A DNA stretch of 64,000 nt from CAYNLK01 sp964398055 (lineage in GTDB: Bacteria > Chloroflexota > Anaerolineae > 4572-78 > J111), in the NCBI GenBank assembly GCA_964398055.1, contig CAYNLK010000023.1:40286-104285 (forward strand). The letters are read 5' to 3'. Below the pieces are notes generated by a model. That model was given only the letters and a program-made list of their open reading frames with translations, had not been told where the DNA came from and did no database searches. Position 1 is the stretch's first letter. Each line of letters begins with the position of its first letter. Both the position numbers and the translations under genes were made by a program. Of the stretch, positions 32,314 to 40,035 are shown in pieces.

Positions 32314-33861
32314 TTAGACGCTCGCCGAGCGCTGCTCGTAGCCAACCACCGGGTCGGCGCCCATGCCCTTGTTGACACCCAGACCGAGGTTGATCCAGCG
32401 GTACTCGGTCGCGCCCCAATCCTTATCAATGCGCAGCGGGAAGGAGGCCGACTCGGGATGCTGGGCCACGACGTGGGTCAGCAGGGTCGCCGTGACCGGC
32501 TCGCTGGTCAGCAAGCAGGGGAAGTCGGCGAACTTGAGCATAGTGCCCACGCGTTGGGTGATGGCGCAGGGCGGATAGGTGTAACGATGGATGTTGGCCA
32601 GCACGTCATGTTTGTCAATCGGGCCGAGATCAATCTTGACCCCGTCAATTTCGCCGCCCTTGCCCATCGGCTTGGGTTTGAGGATGTTCCAGCCGCGCCA
32701 GATGGACATCATCAGGTCCACGTTGTGCAGCTCGGCCGCCGAGTCGCGGTTGGGGTTCAGGGCCACCATGTTGTGGAAGCGGTTGACCAGCAGCTCGATG
32801 ACGCTGGGGATCGGCATATAATCCAGCATGAATTCATAGGCCATCAAGGCTGCGCTCGTGCCAACCGCCAGCCCAACGACCCCGTACTCGTTCTTGAAGC
32901 CTTGATCCAGACCGCGTCTCAGGGTGCTTTCGAGGGCCGCGGTGTGGGCCTCCATAATGGCCATAACGATGGGGTCTTGGGCAAAGTTGAACATGGTCTG
33001 GCTGTTGTGGTGGGCCACATCCCCGACGCAGTAGGCCGGGACGCAAACGACGTTGCCCGGATGCACGCCCTTGTCCAGGGCCGCCTTGACGGTCGGCTTC
33101 ATGCGTGCCTTGTACTGCTTCTGGTATTCGGCGGTGTCGAAGGAGCTGTGGCCGCCGTGCCCACCCAGGTTGTGGCCCAGCATAATCTTGGTTTGGGCCT
33201 CCGAGGGGGTGTCATAGATCATCTGCAGGGTGGCAATTTCATCGTCGAGGGCGGCATCCAGCGTTTTGCCGGCTTCCACCGAAGCTTTGAAGGCAGCGCC
33301 CAGGCCATAGGAAGTGGTCATGCCGAAGGATTTGGCCGCCAGAATGGTCTTTTTGTGGTCCTTGGGGATGTCCAGGCCGACCAGAATCCGGTTGACGACG
33401 TTGGCGGTCGAGCCGGGGCTGAGGGCAAAGTCCACCACGCAGGTTGGGCCATACATACCGCCATAGAGGCGAGCGGCTTCGCGGCCAATCAGGGCGCGGT
33501 TCTTGGGAATAGCGTCAATAAACTTTTTGACCGAGGCCTTGAAATCAGGCTGCTCTTCATAGAGGATTTCCATAATCGGGCCGGTCTGATAATGCTCGAC
33601 AAAGGGGTCGTCTTCGGGCCGGACCGTCTTGGTCAGGGATTTGAGGATGTCATAGTGGGCGTTGACCGAGTCGACGTGGAGAGCAATTACTTCAGGCAGT
33701 TCATTCTCAACGGCCTTCATACCGTTAACGGCGTCAACATAGGGCTGAGCATCGGTGATGGTGAATTCAGTCCCTCGCCTGGCCTTAATGTTCTTTATAT
33801 CGGCGTTGAGCGCCGCCATGGCTTGATTGACCATTGCTTCATGGATAGCTTTACTTGACAT
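32314..33861 (-). CDS. DUF2193-like protein of unknown function
   Basis: 515-residue cytoplasmic protein that resembles the DUF2193 family of methanogenic and related archaea; I make this link from memory of the family pattern (RRGTEFTITDAQPYVDAVNGMKAVE, DDPFVEHYQTGPIMEILYEE). Other notable segments: GREAARLYGGMYGPTCVVDFALSPGSTANVVNRIL, MLGHNLGGHGGHSSFD with several His, CVPAYCVGDVAHHNSQTMFNF and AITQRVGTMLKFADFPCLLTSEP. The His/Cys-rich stretches could bind metal. No signal peptide or membrane helix. ATG with AGGGAG upstream. First gene of the minus-strand run through mtdB, implying a C1-linked role that is unknown. Confidence 0.65.
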   Translation of the reverse strand: MSSKAIHEAMVNQAMAALNADIKNIKARRGTEFTITDAQPYVDAVNGMKAVENELPEVIALHVDSVNAHYDILKSLTKTVRPEDDPFVEHYQTGPIMEILYEEQPDFKASVKKFIDAIPKNRALIGREAARLYGGMYGPTCVVDFALSPGSTANVVNRILVGLDIPKDHKKTILAAKSFGMTTSYGLGAAFKASVEAGKTLDAALDDEIATLQMIYDTPSEAQTKIMLGHNLGGHGGHSSFDTAEYQKQYKARMKPTVKAALDKGVHPGNVVCVPAYCVGDVAHHNSQTMFNFAQDPIVMAIMEAHTAALESTLRRGLDQGFKNEYGVVGLAVGTSAALMAYEFMLDYMPIPSVIELLVNRFHNMVALNPNRDSAAELHNVDLMMSIWRGWNILKPKPMGKGGEIDGVKIDLGPIDKHDVLANIHRYTYPPCAITQRVGTMLKFADFPCLLTSEPVTATLLTHVVAQHPESASFPLRIDKDWGATEYRWINLGLGVNKGMGADPVVGYEQRSASV

Positions 33862-34252
33862 AACTTAATCTCCCTTCAACTTTGATAATGTTTTATATCG
33901 ACCATGATTATTGATGAGGCGCCTTGGCCTCTTCTACCAACGGGTTAACCTGATGACACAACGTGTATCTTACTTGCCGGTTGACTCACCCCCTTTCTAT
34001 GGTGTGCTCAATAAGGTATTGCCAGTTCGAGTTAGAAAAGCTTTGTCTACCCAATTGGTTTGGCAGCAAGATCGGTTATCGTCACAAGGCACTAAACGAC
34101 TGACTGCATTATCAGTGAAATATTGCCGTTGCCAATTGCCCGGTAGCCACACCTTTGTTCAGGCTACAAGAGATTTTCAATGGACTCTGACTGGCGAAGG
34201 TTAAACGTAGAATGATAGTAGAGAAAATTTGAAACCCAAAGAAAAACACTAC

Positions 34253-34281
34253 TTGTCACGACGGTTAAGCCATGATAAAAT
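34253..34281 (+). promoter_or_regulatory. Candidate promoter upstream of the SARP-type regulator
   Basis: TTGTCA (34253-34258) and TAAAAT (34276-34281) with a 17-bp spacer. It would give a ~240-nt leader containing both phased repeat arrays, so a second promoter nearer the gene is possible. Confidence 0.4.
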
Positions 34282-34315
34282 TATCCCCACAGCTTTAAAT
34301 TCTAACATAGTACGC

Positions 34316-34367
34316 TTTCCTAACTCTTTCCTAACTCTTTCCTGGGACTATTTCCAATTCCGTTTCC
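34316..34367 (+). promoter_or_regulatory. TTTCC words phased by about one helical turn
   Basis: TTTCC at 34316, 34327, 34338, 34351 and 34363. The first three are within exact 11-bp units (TTTCCTAACTC twice). Phasing on one DNA face suggests protein binding. Confidence 0.45.
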
Positions 34368-34441
34368 TTATGCTTGCCTGCCTGGACAAGCTCATTGAGA
34401 CCAGGCGTACAAGAGCATATCACTTTGAGTTTTGTTTGGCT

Positions 34442-34491
34442 TTAAACTCGGCTCAAAGAAACCTTAAACTCTGCTTAAACAATCGTTAAAT
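34442..34491 (+). promoter_or_regulatory. Five tandem 11-bp units starting TTAAAC, candidate SARP operator
   Basis: TTAAAC at 34442, 34464 and 34475, TTAAAT at 34486 and a degenerate TCAAAG at 34453: exact 11-bp period over five units, ending 36 bp before the regulator start. SARP-type (BTAD) activators bind direct heptamer repeats with 11-bp spacing, so autoregulation is the natural reading. Confidence 0.55.
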
Positions 34492-34526
34492 CTTTTAGTC
34501 GTATCTGTCGGGTGAAGGAAGGTTCA

Positions 34527-37500
34527 ATGACGACTGTTTTCCGGCTGCGACTGTTAGGCCCGGTTCAGGTAGAGCGGGCGGGAGAACCTTTAGAAGGATT
34601 CAAATCTCGTAAAGCTCTGGCTCTGCTGGGTTACCTGGCTACGCAGGATCAACCTGTTGAGCGCGCTTACTTAACCAATCTCTTCTGGCCTGACAAACCT
34701 GAGGAAAGAGCCCGCAACAATTTGAGCCAGGTGCTGCACAATCTATTGAGCCTCTGGCCCGATTGCATCAAAAGCGACTGGTATACCGTCGAGTTCCAGC
34801 CCGGCGCCGAAGATTGGTTGGATATCAAAGCTTTTGTTGAGTTGTCCAGCCAGGGCGACCCCGCCGCGCTGGCGCTGGCCGCCGACCTATACCAGGGCGA
34901 TTTTATGGCCGGCTTGTACCTGGACGACTGCCCGGAGTTCGAGCAGTGGCTCAGGGTGGAACAGGAAAATTGGCGGCGCCAGGTCAACCAGGTGCTCTGC
35001 CAGCTCATCGCCCGGCATATCGGTTGCAACGAACTGGAACAGGCTCTTGAATATGCCAACCGGTTGCTGGCCATCGATCCCTGCCATGAGGAAACCCATC
35101 GCCGTAAAATGCAGTTGTTGGCGCAAAGCGGCCAACGCAGCGCGGCCCTGGCTCAGTATGAAAGTTGCTGTCGTCTCCTGCAGGATGAGCTGGGCGTAAC
35201 GCCCGAAGCGGACACGGTGGCGCTGTATGAACAGATCCGCACGGGCGCCTTGAGTAAAGAGGCCGCTGCTCTGCCGGATACCCCGACCAATTTTGCAGTT
35301 TCAACACCCCCGGCGTTGCTGGCCTTCAATAACCTGCCGGCCCAATCTACCTCATTTATTGGTCGTGAAACGGAGTTAGCCATAATCGCCAAGCGACTGG
35401 CAGATCCGGCCTGTCGCTTGTTAACCATTATTGGCCTGGGCGGCATCGGTAAAACGCGTTTGGCCCTGCAAGCGGCCACGGCGGTTCGGGCTTTTCGCCA
35501 CGGAGTTTGTTTCATCCCCCTCAGCTCAGTCAGGTCAACAGATTTTCTCATCTCAGCCATTTCCGACACCCTGAATTTCCCCCTCTATGGCCGGGGTGAG
35601 CCGCGCGCCCAACTGATGAATTTCCTCAGTGATAAAGAGCTGCTCCTGGTGATGGACAACTTTGAACACCTGCTGGCGGGAGCAACCTTGCTCTCCGAAA
35701 TTCTCCAACACGCTCCCCAGGTTAAGATTCTGGCGACGTCGCGCGAGCGGCTCAATTTGCAGGAAGAGTGGGTGCTCGATCTTCAGGGGTTGCCTTTTCC
35801 CAATGACAGGGGCGACGGTAAGATAGAAAACTATAGCGCCGTGCAGTTATTTCTCCAGCGAGCCCAGCAGGCCCGGGCCGATTTCTGGCTGAGCTATCTG
35901 GATAAGCAGGCCATTGCCCGCATCTGTTGCTTGGTCGAGGGGCTGCCGCTGGCCATTGAGCTGGCGGCCACCTGGACTCGCACCTTTTCCTGCCAGGATA
36001 TCGCCGCCGAGATCGAAAAAAACTACGATTTTTTAACGACTTCGCTGCAGAATATTCCCGCCCGGCATCGCAGTCTACGGGCCGCCTTTGCCCACTCCTG
36101 GCACCTGCTCTCCGAAAAGGAGCGCTGTGTTTACCGTAAACTCTCTGTTTTTTGGGGCGGCTTCAGTCGAAAGTCGGCTGAAGCCGTGGTGGGGGCTTCA
36201 GCCACAGTCCTATCGGCGCTGGTGGATAAATCGCTGCTGCGCTGGACTGCGCCTGACCGGTACGAAATCCACGAGTTGTTGCGCCAGTACGGGGCTGAAA
36301 AACTTTCTAAAAATCCAGAAGACAAGCTGCGGGTAAAAGCCAGCCATTGTGAGCATTACGCCGACTTTCTGGAGGAGCAAGAGGCCTGGCTCAAACGAGG
36401 CCAGCAAAAAGAGGCCCTGGAAGCGATCAGTATCGAGATCGACAATATCCGGGCCGGCTGGTACTGGGCCGTCAGACACCGGCGGGAGGCCGAGTTTGAA
36501 AAGTACTGTGAGAGCCTTTTCCTCATTCACAATATGCAGAGTTGGTTCCATGAAGGCGAAACGGTCTTCAGATTAGCTGCAGACAGCCTGCGCCAAACCA
36601 GCCAGCTCAACGGTCAAACTAAAAAAATGTTGGGCAAAGTTTTGTCGCGCCAGGGCGTGTTTTGCGCCAGCCTGGGCCGATATGACCAGGCCAGAGCAAT
36701 TCTGGCCGAGGGCCTGGCTATTTTTGAGGATCCGGAAATTCGCCGGAGCGCGCCGCTTAGCCTGACTTATCTGGGGGCGACGGCCTGGGCCTTGGGCGAG
36801 TATGTCCAGGCCAGGCAACTTTGTCTTGAAAGCCTCGTTATTACCCAAGAACGAGGCGACCGCTGGCGAGAGGCCCTGATTTATGAGTATCTGGGCATGA
36901 TTGCCATCAGTCTGGCCGAATATAAAGAAGCCAAAGATTTGGCTCAACGCTGTTTGGCCATCTTCAGAGAGTTCGACTATCGCAGTGGGATCGCTTTTTC
37001 GTTAAATCTGTATGGCATTGCTGCCCGCAATCTGGGTGATTACGAGGAGGCCAGGCAGTTCTGCCAGCAGAGTCTGGCTATTGCCCGGGAAAATGGTGAC
37101 CGCTGGGAAGAGGCGTTGGCGCTGCAATACCTGGGCATGATTGCCATTAGCGAGGGCGAGTACCGCACCGCCAAGGTTTTGGCTGAAAAAAGCGCGGCGA
37201 TTTATCGGGAGTTCGATTACCGTAGTGGGGTCTACTTCTCTATGAATTTGGTTGGCATTGCGGCCCGCAATCTGGGTGAACTGGAGGAGGCCAAACAAGT
37301 TCACCAGGAAGTGCTAGAAACCTGCCAGGAATTGGATTATCCATTGGGGGTGGCGCTGGCTTCCTATTATCTGGGGCGCATCGCTTACCTGCAAGGAGAT
37401 CATCTGGCCGCCGAGCGTTGGCTCACCGACAGCCTGACCATAGCCAAAAAACTGGCCTATCACCGCGGCATCACCCAATCCCTTAACGTTTTGGGGAATG

Positions 37501-37868
37501 TGGCCTTTGCCCAGGGCAAATATCAACAGGCTGAACAGTACCTCTATGAAGCCCTCAAGCTGACCCAGGAGATGCAGGCGCCCCCGATGACCCTCGATAT
37601 CTTGACCGGCCTGGCCCAACTGCTGGCTGAAGAAGGCAAAACAGAACGGGCCATCGAGTTATTGGTTTTTCCGCTCAGCCACACGGCCTGCAAAAAGGAG
37701 ACCAAAGAAAAAGCGCATCGGCTCATTTCTAAACTAACGCCGGTGCTGCCGACTCAAGTTTTAGAAATGGCTCAGGCAACAAGCGCCGCCGGTACGCTTG
37801 AACAGGTGGTAGCCAAGATTCTGAACGAGAAAACCGCGCCAGAGTTGGCGGTGGCGTATGTGAATTAA
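34527..37868 (+). CDS. SARP/BTAD transcriptional activator with NB-ARC ATPase and TPR sensor
   Basis: 1113-residue regulator. Residues ~1-95 are an OmpR-like winged helix (FRLRLLGPVQVERAGEPLEGFKSRKALALLGYLA), ~95-250 the BTAD helical domain (HEETHRRKMQLLAQSGQRSAALAQYESCCRLLQDELGVTPEADTVALYEQI) and ~275-600 a STAND/NB-ARC ATPase with P-loop GLGGIGKTRLALQA (Lys ~309), LLVMDNFEHLL and GLPLAIELAATW. ~690-1080 is a TPR array. An 80-residue block of the array is repeated almost intact (see findings). ATG at 34527 has GGAAGG close upstream; a GTG five codons earlier is less suitable. It likely senses a ligand or partner via TPR, hydrolyses ATP to switch, and activates neighbouring genes. Which ones is unknown; its location in the C1 island makes those genes candidates. 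Confidence 0.9.
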   Translation: MTTVFRLRLLGPVQVERAGEPLEGFKSRKALALLGYLATQDQPVERAYLTNLFWPDKPEERARNNLSQVLHNLLSLWPDCIKSDWYTVEFQPGAEDWLDIKAFVELSSQGDPAALALAADLYQGDFMAGLYLDDCPEFEQWLRVEQENWRRQVNQVLCQLIARHIGCNELEQALEYANRLLAIDPCHEETHRRKMQLLAQSGQRSAALAQYESCCRLLQDELGVTPEADTVALYEQIRTGALSKEAAALPDTPTNFAVSTPPALLAFNNLPAQSTSFIGRETELAIIAKRLADPACRLLTIIGLGGIGKTRLALQAATAVRAFRHGVCFIPLSSVRSTDFLISAISDTLNFPLYGRGEPRAQLMNFLSDKELLLVMDNFEHLLAGATLLSEILQHAPQVKILATSRERLNLQEEWVLDLQGLPFPNDRGDGKIENYSAVQLFLQRAQQARADFWLSYLDKQAIARICCLVEGLPLAIELAATWTRTFSCQDIAAEIEKNYDFLTTSLQNIPARHRSLRAAFAHSWHLLSEKERCVYRKLSVFWGGFSRKSAEAVVGASATVLSALVDKSLLRWTAPDRYEIHELLRQYGAEKLSKNPEDKLRVKASHCEHYADFLEEQEAWLKRGQQKEALEAISIEIDNIRAGWYWAVRHRREAEFEKYCESLFLIHNMQSWFHEGETVFRLAADSLRQTSQLNGQTKKMLGKVLSRQGVFCASLGRYDQARAILAEGLAIFEDPEIRRSAPLSLTYLGATAWALGEYVQARQLCLESLVITQERGDRWREALIYEYLGMIAISLAEYKEAKDLAQRCLAIFREFDYRSGIAFSLNLYGIAARNLGDYEEARQFCQQSLAIARENGDRWEEALALQYLGMIAISEGEYRTAKVLAEKSAAIYREFDYRSGVYFSMNLVGIAARNLGELEEAKQVHQEVLETCQELDYPLGVALASYYLGRIAYLQGDHLAAERWLTDSLTIAKKLAYHRGITQSLNVLGNVAFAQGKYQQAEQYLYEALKLTQEMQAPPMTLDILTGLAQLLAEEGKTERAIELLVFPLSHTACKKETKEKAHRLISKLTPVLPTQVLEMAQATSAAGTLEQVVAKILNEKTAPELAVAYVN

Positions 37869-37883
37869 GAACTTAAGGCTGAC

Positions 37884-38987
37884 TCAGCCCCGATAGGATT
37901 TGAGGTAGGCCCGCTTGAGTTCAGCCGCGCCACTGACGTGGAGGTAATCGAGGACGGTACCCTCGGCTTCGCCCAACCGCATGGTGCTGACCAGGTCGGC
38001 AAATTGCCCCCCCATCAAACCATCGGCGATCATGGCCGCGCCCTGAGCGGCCTCTTTGACCGAGCTGGTCAGGCCCGTGATCTGGCGGACCGGGGCTAAC
38101 CGGCCCAACCGACCGGCCAGTTCGGCCAGAAGTTCCGGAAAGCGACACAGTCGCCCCGACAGCAGAATCTCGCGGGCCTGGGGTACAACCGTCAGTTCAG
38201 CCGCCACGCTCTTGATGATCCCCTCAAAAAAAGCCTCCCAGGCCTGCCGGACGGTCTGGTCTACCTCAGCCAGCGCGGCCGCGCTGGCTAAAGGCAATTC
38301 CGGCTGGCCGGTCAGGTAGGCCACCCCCCCGGAAAAAAGGACGTTTTTGGAGAATTTACCCAACAGGTAGGCCAGCTCGCCATCCATCGCCCCCAGGGCG
38401 TAGAAGCCCGGCGGACCGCTGGAGCCGCCCAGCCCATCGACCACCTGGCCGTTGGCCGCCGCCAGCACGGCCGTAAAGGCCCCGCCCACCTCCACATAGA
38501 TGAAGCTGGTCTGGTGATAGGCCAGGTGATGCTGGCGAGCCTGATCAAAAATACCCAGGGCCGCACAGCACAGTTTGTCGGCCGTCCCCATATCGATTTT
38601 ATTGGCCTTACGGTAGGCCGGCACGGTCGGCAGATGAATAACCGCCGGCATGAACACCACCGGTAAACCGCTGGCTTGCAATGCCGCGACCAGCTGGGGC
38701 AGCCCGCCGATGCCGGCGGCTTGCCCCTGTTCCCGCTCATCGGCCAAGGCCAATAAAAAAAGGTCCTCATCGGTGAACTCGTCGATGCGGACCCAGGGCA
38801 AACCATACCCAGAAGGGCCGATTACCAGGTCGAGCGGGCCGGCCGCCTGCAAAGCCTCGATCAGGCGGGCCGGATTGGCCGCCAGTTCCGGGGAACTGAT
38901 GGTCGTTGCCAGAAAAAGTTGCCCGTTGTCCAGGCCGCACAGGTCAAAACTCAGCGTGCCCGGATCGATGCCGACGACTCTGGCCAT
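37884..38987 (-). CDS. DUF1464 actin-fold kinase-like protein
   Basis: 367-residue ASKHA-fold protein of the DUF1464 family (COG2441, sometimes called predicted butyrate kinase), otherwise mostly archaeal. It starts ARVVGIDPGTLSFDLCGLDNG (phosphate loop 1), has DLVIGPSGYGLPW, IYVEVGGAFTAVLAAANGQVVDGLGGSSGPPG (phosphate loop 2) and ILLSGRLCRFPELLAELAGRLG. Catalytic activity is not established for the family. The stop is 15 bp from that of the converging SARP-type regulator, and the glutaredoxin-like gene lies 20 bp upstream, forming a two-gene unit. ATG at 38985-38987 chosen over GTG at 38990. Confidence 0.82.
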   Translation of the reverse strand: MARVVGIDPGTLSFDLCGLDNGQLFLATTISSPELAANPARLIEALQAAGPLDLVIGPSGYGLPWVRIDEFTDEDLFLLALADEREQGQAAGIGGLPQLVAALQASGLPVVFMPAVIHLPTVPAYRKANKIDMGTADKLCCAALGIFDQARQHHLAYHQTSFIYVEVGGAFTAVLAAANGQVVDGLGGSSGPPGFYALGAMDGELAYLLGKFSKNVLFSGGVAYLTGQPELPLASAAALAEVDQTVRQAWEAFFEGIIKSVAAELTVVPQAREILLSGRLCRFPELLAELAGRLGRLAPVRQITGLTSSVKEAAQGAAMIADGLMGGQFADLVSTMRLGEAEGTVLDYLHVSGAAELKRAYLKSYRG

Positions 38988-39007
38988 CACTCCTCAACGG
39001 AGTCAAA

Positions 39008-39268
39008 TCAGGGTAAAACTGTCTCGAGTTCAGCCGGCTGGAAACCGACAAATATCTTCTTGCCGATCTCGACAACCACGGCTTCCTGCTGGCCGGACAG
39101 GTTGACCATCCGCTCCAGGCCGGCCTGATCGTGCTCGATGTCCGTATGGCTAAAAACAACCCCCCGGCCATCAAAAAAGTTCTTTACCTCTCTGAAATCT
39201 TGGGCCGTGGAGCAACCATAAACAGTAACCCCTTCAAACGGCGTGGTGGGAGCAGCACAGATACACAT
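39008..39268 (-). CDS. Glutaredoxin-like protein lacking the redox cysteines
   Basis: 86-residue thioredoxin-fold protein. After a 12-residue lead (MCICAAPTTPFE) it follows the NrdH/glutaredoxin pattern: VTVYGCSTAQDFREVKNFFDGRGVVFSHTDIEHD, then LERMVNLSGQQEAVVVEIGKKIFVGFQPAEL. Where glutaredoxins have CPYC, this protein has AQDF, and the cis-proline of the usual VPV is Val. A Cys three residues before the lost motif and two N-terminal cysteines remain. It therefore cannot be a classical dithiol oxidoreductase; a binding or metal role is more likely. ATG at 39266-39268, GGAGAG upstream; 20 bp ahead of the DUF1464 gene. Confidence 0.75.
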   Translation of the reverse strand: MCICAAPTTPFEGVTVYGCSTAQDFREVKNFFDGRGVVFSHTDIEHDQAGLERMVNLSGQQEAVVVEIGKKIFVGFQPAELETVLP

Positions 39269-39423
39269 AGACGATTTCTCTCCTTTATCTGATGGGTGTT
39301 AAAGGTGATATTCTATCGACAGCAGGGGTGAATGTCAAGAAAAATTTTTATTGTTAATCGGTCAAATAAACCACTGCTTCGGAAGAATTTAAAGAATTTA
39401 GCCCAATTCCTTACAGAAATCTC

Positions 39424-39452
39424 TTGACGAAGGCCCAAAGATGTGCTATGGT
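39424..39452 (+). promoter_or_regulatory. Promoter for the 118-residue gene / kinase
   Basis: TTGACG (39424-39429), 17-bp spacer, TATGGT (39447-39452) preceded by TGC, an extended -10. It lies in the 328-bp gap 39269-39596 and would start transcription near 39459, about 140 nt before the next start codon. Confidence 0.6.
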
Positions 39453-39497
39453 ATCATCATTGTCAAGACCGTTTAACAATTTTATTGTACTGTGGCC

Positions 39498-39549
39498 GAG
39501 AAGCTCTCAATGGCGGACTCCGAAGGGTCGCAAAACGGGAGCTTTTTTT
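39498..39549 (+). terminator. Structured leader with attenuator-like terminator
   Basis: GCTCTC (39503-39508) pairs with GGGAGC (39537-39542), followed by T7 (39543-39549). Within the loop a second hairpin pairs GCG-AC with GT-CGC (39513-39531). GAGA (39498-39501) can instead pair with TCTC (39505-39508), which would disrupt the terminator. It lies between the promoter at 39424 and the 118-residue gene. I could not match it to a known riboswitch class. Confidence 0.5.
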
Positions 39550-39596
39550 GTATCTTTTGATAGTTTGGTCGGTAAATAGTGAGGAGGTTTGGTCCA

Positions 39597-39953
39597 ATGT
39601 TGTATAATTTTGAAGAGGATTTTGATCGAATTGCCCGCGAAGCCTGGGAGCAGCAAAAGACGCCGCTGGAGCGAATGTATGATCGCTGGGTGGGTGAGGG
39701 ACGTTGGGAACCCAACCCAGCCGCGGTTACCTTTCGCATTCATGACCGGATCAGCGGCAAACCCATCCCCTGCCACCTGTGCGGCTCAACCGATCAATGG
39801 GTGGCGGAGGGGGATGAGATCCGCCAGATTGTGCGGGTCTTTATCTGCGAACACGAGCCTATTTACGCCATTCGGGCGGCGGTGCGCCAGCTTTCCAGTG
39901 TGCCGGTGCGCCGCGTTGGTTATATCGAGGTGACCAGCCGGCCCCTGGAATAA
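39597..39953 (+). CDS. Unknown 118-residue protein
   Basis: Not recognised. Begins MLYNFEEDFDRIAREAWEQQKTPLERMYDRWVGEG (charged helix) and continues with ISGKPIPCHLCGSTDQWVAEG, VFICEHEPIYAIRAAVRQLSSVPVRRVGYIEV. A Cys-x2-Cys plus a CEH triplet could form a single zinc site. ATG at 39597 is chosen because GGAGG (39583-39587) is 9 bp upstream; the GTG at 39579 overlaps that site. It is preceded by a promoter and an attenuator-like leader and followed directly by a PfkB-type kinase, so the two probably form one unit upstream of fae. Confidence 0.75.
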   Translation: MLYNFEEDFDRIAREAWEQQKTPLERMYDRWVGEGRWEPNPAAVTFRIHDRISGKPIPCHLCGSTDQWVAEGDEIRQIVRVFICEHEPIYAIRAAVRQLSSVPVRRVGYIEVTSRPLE

Positions 39954-40035
39954 CTCAAGGTAAGTTGAAATTAACCAACAGCCATCGTTTGATCTCATCA
40001 CCATTGACAAATCCTGGCTCGACATCCTGCTCAAG

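Larger units (their letters stand above)
33862..34526. other. AT-rich divergent intergenic region
   Basis: 665 bp between the DUF2193-like gene (leftward) and the SARP-type regulator (rightward). Noticeably more AT-rich than its surroundings. Two short plus-strand reading frames (33911-34204 and 34229-34489) have no ribosome site or recognisable similarity and are not called. The supportable content is one promoter candidate and two arrays of 11-bp-phased words, listed separately. Confidence 0.6.

Noticed and set aside
33911..34489. Two short plus-strand frames (33911-34204 and 34229-34489) in the AT-rich gap
   Set aside because: No ribosome sites, no recognisable motifs, and they overlie the promoter and phased repeats; more likely noncoding.
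39490..39550. c-di-GMP-I (GEMM) riboswitch, because of GGTCGCAAAAC
   Set aside because: The paired helices and conserved GEMM core are absent; only a short resemblance.
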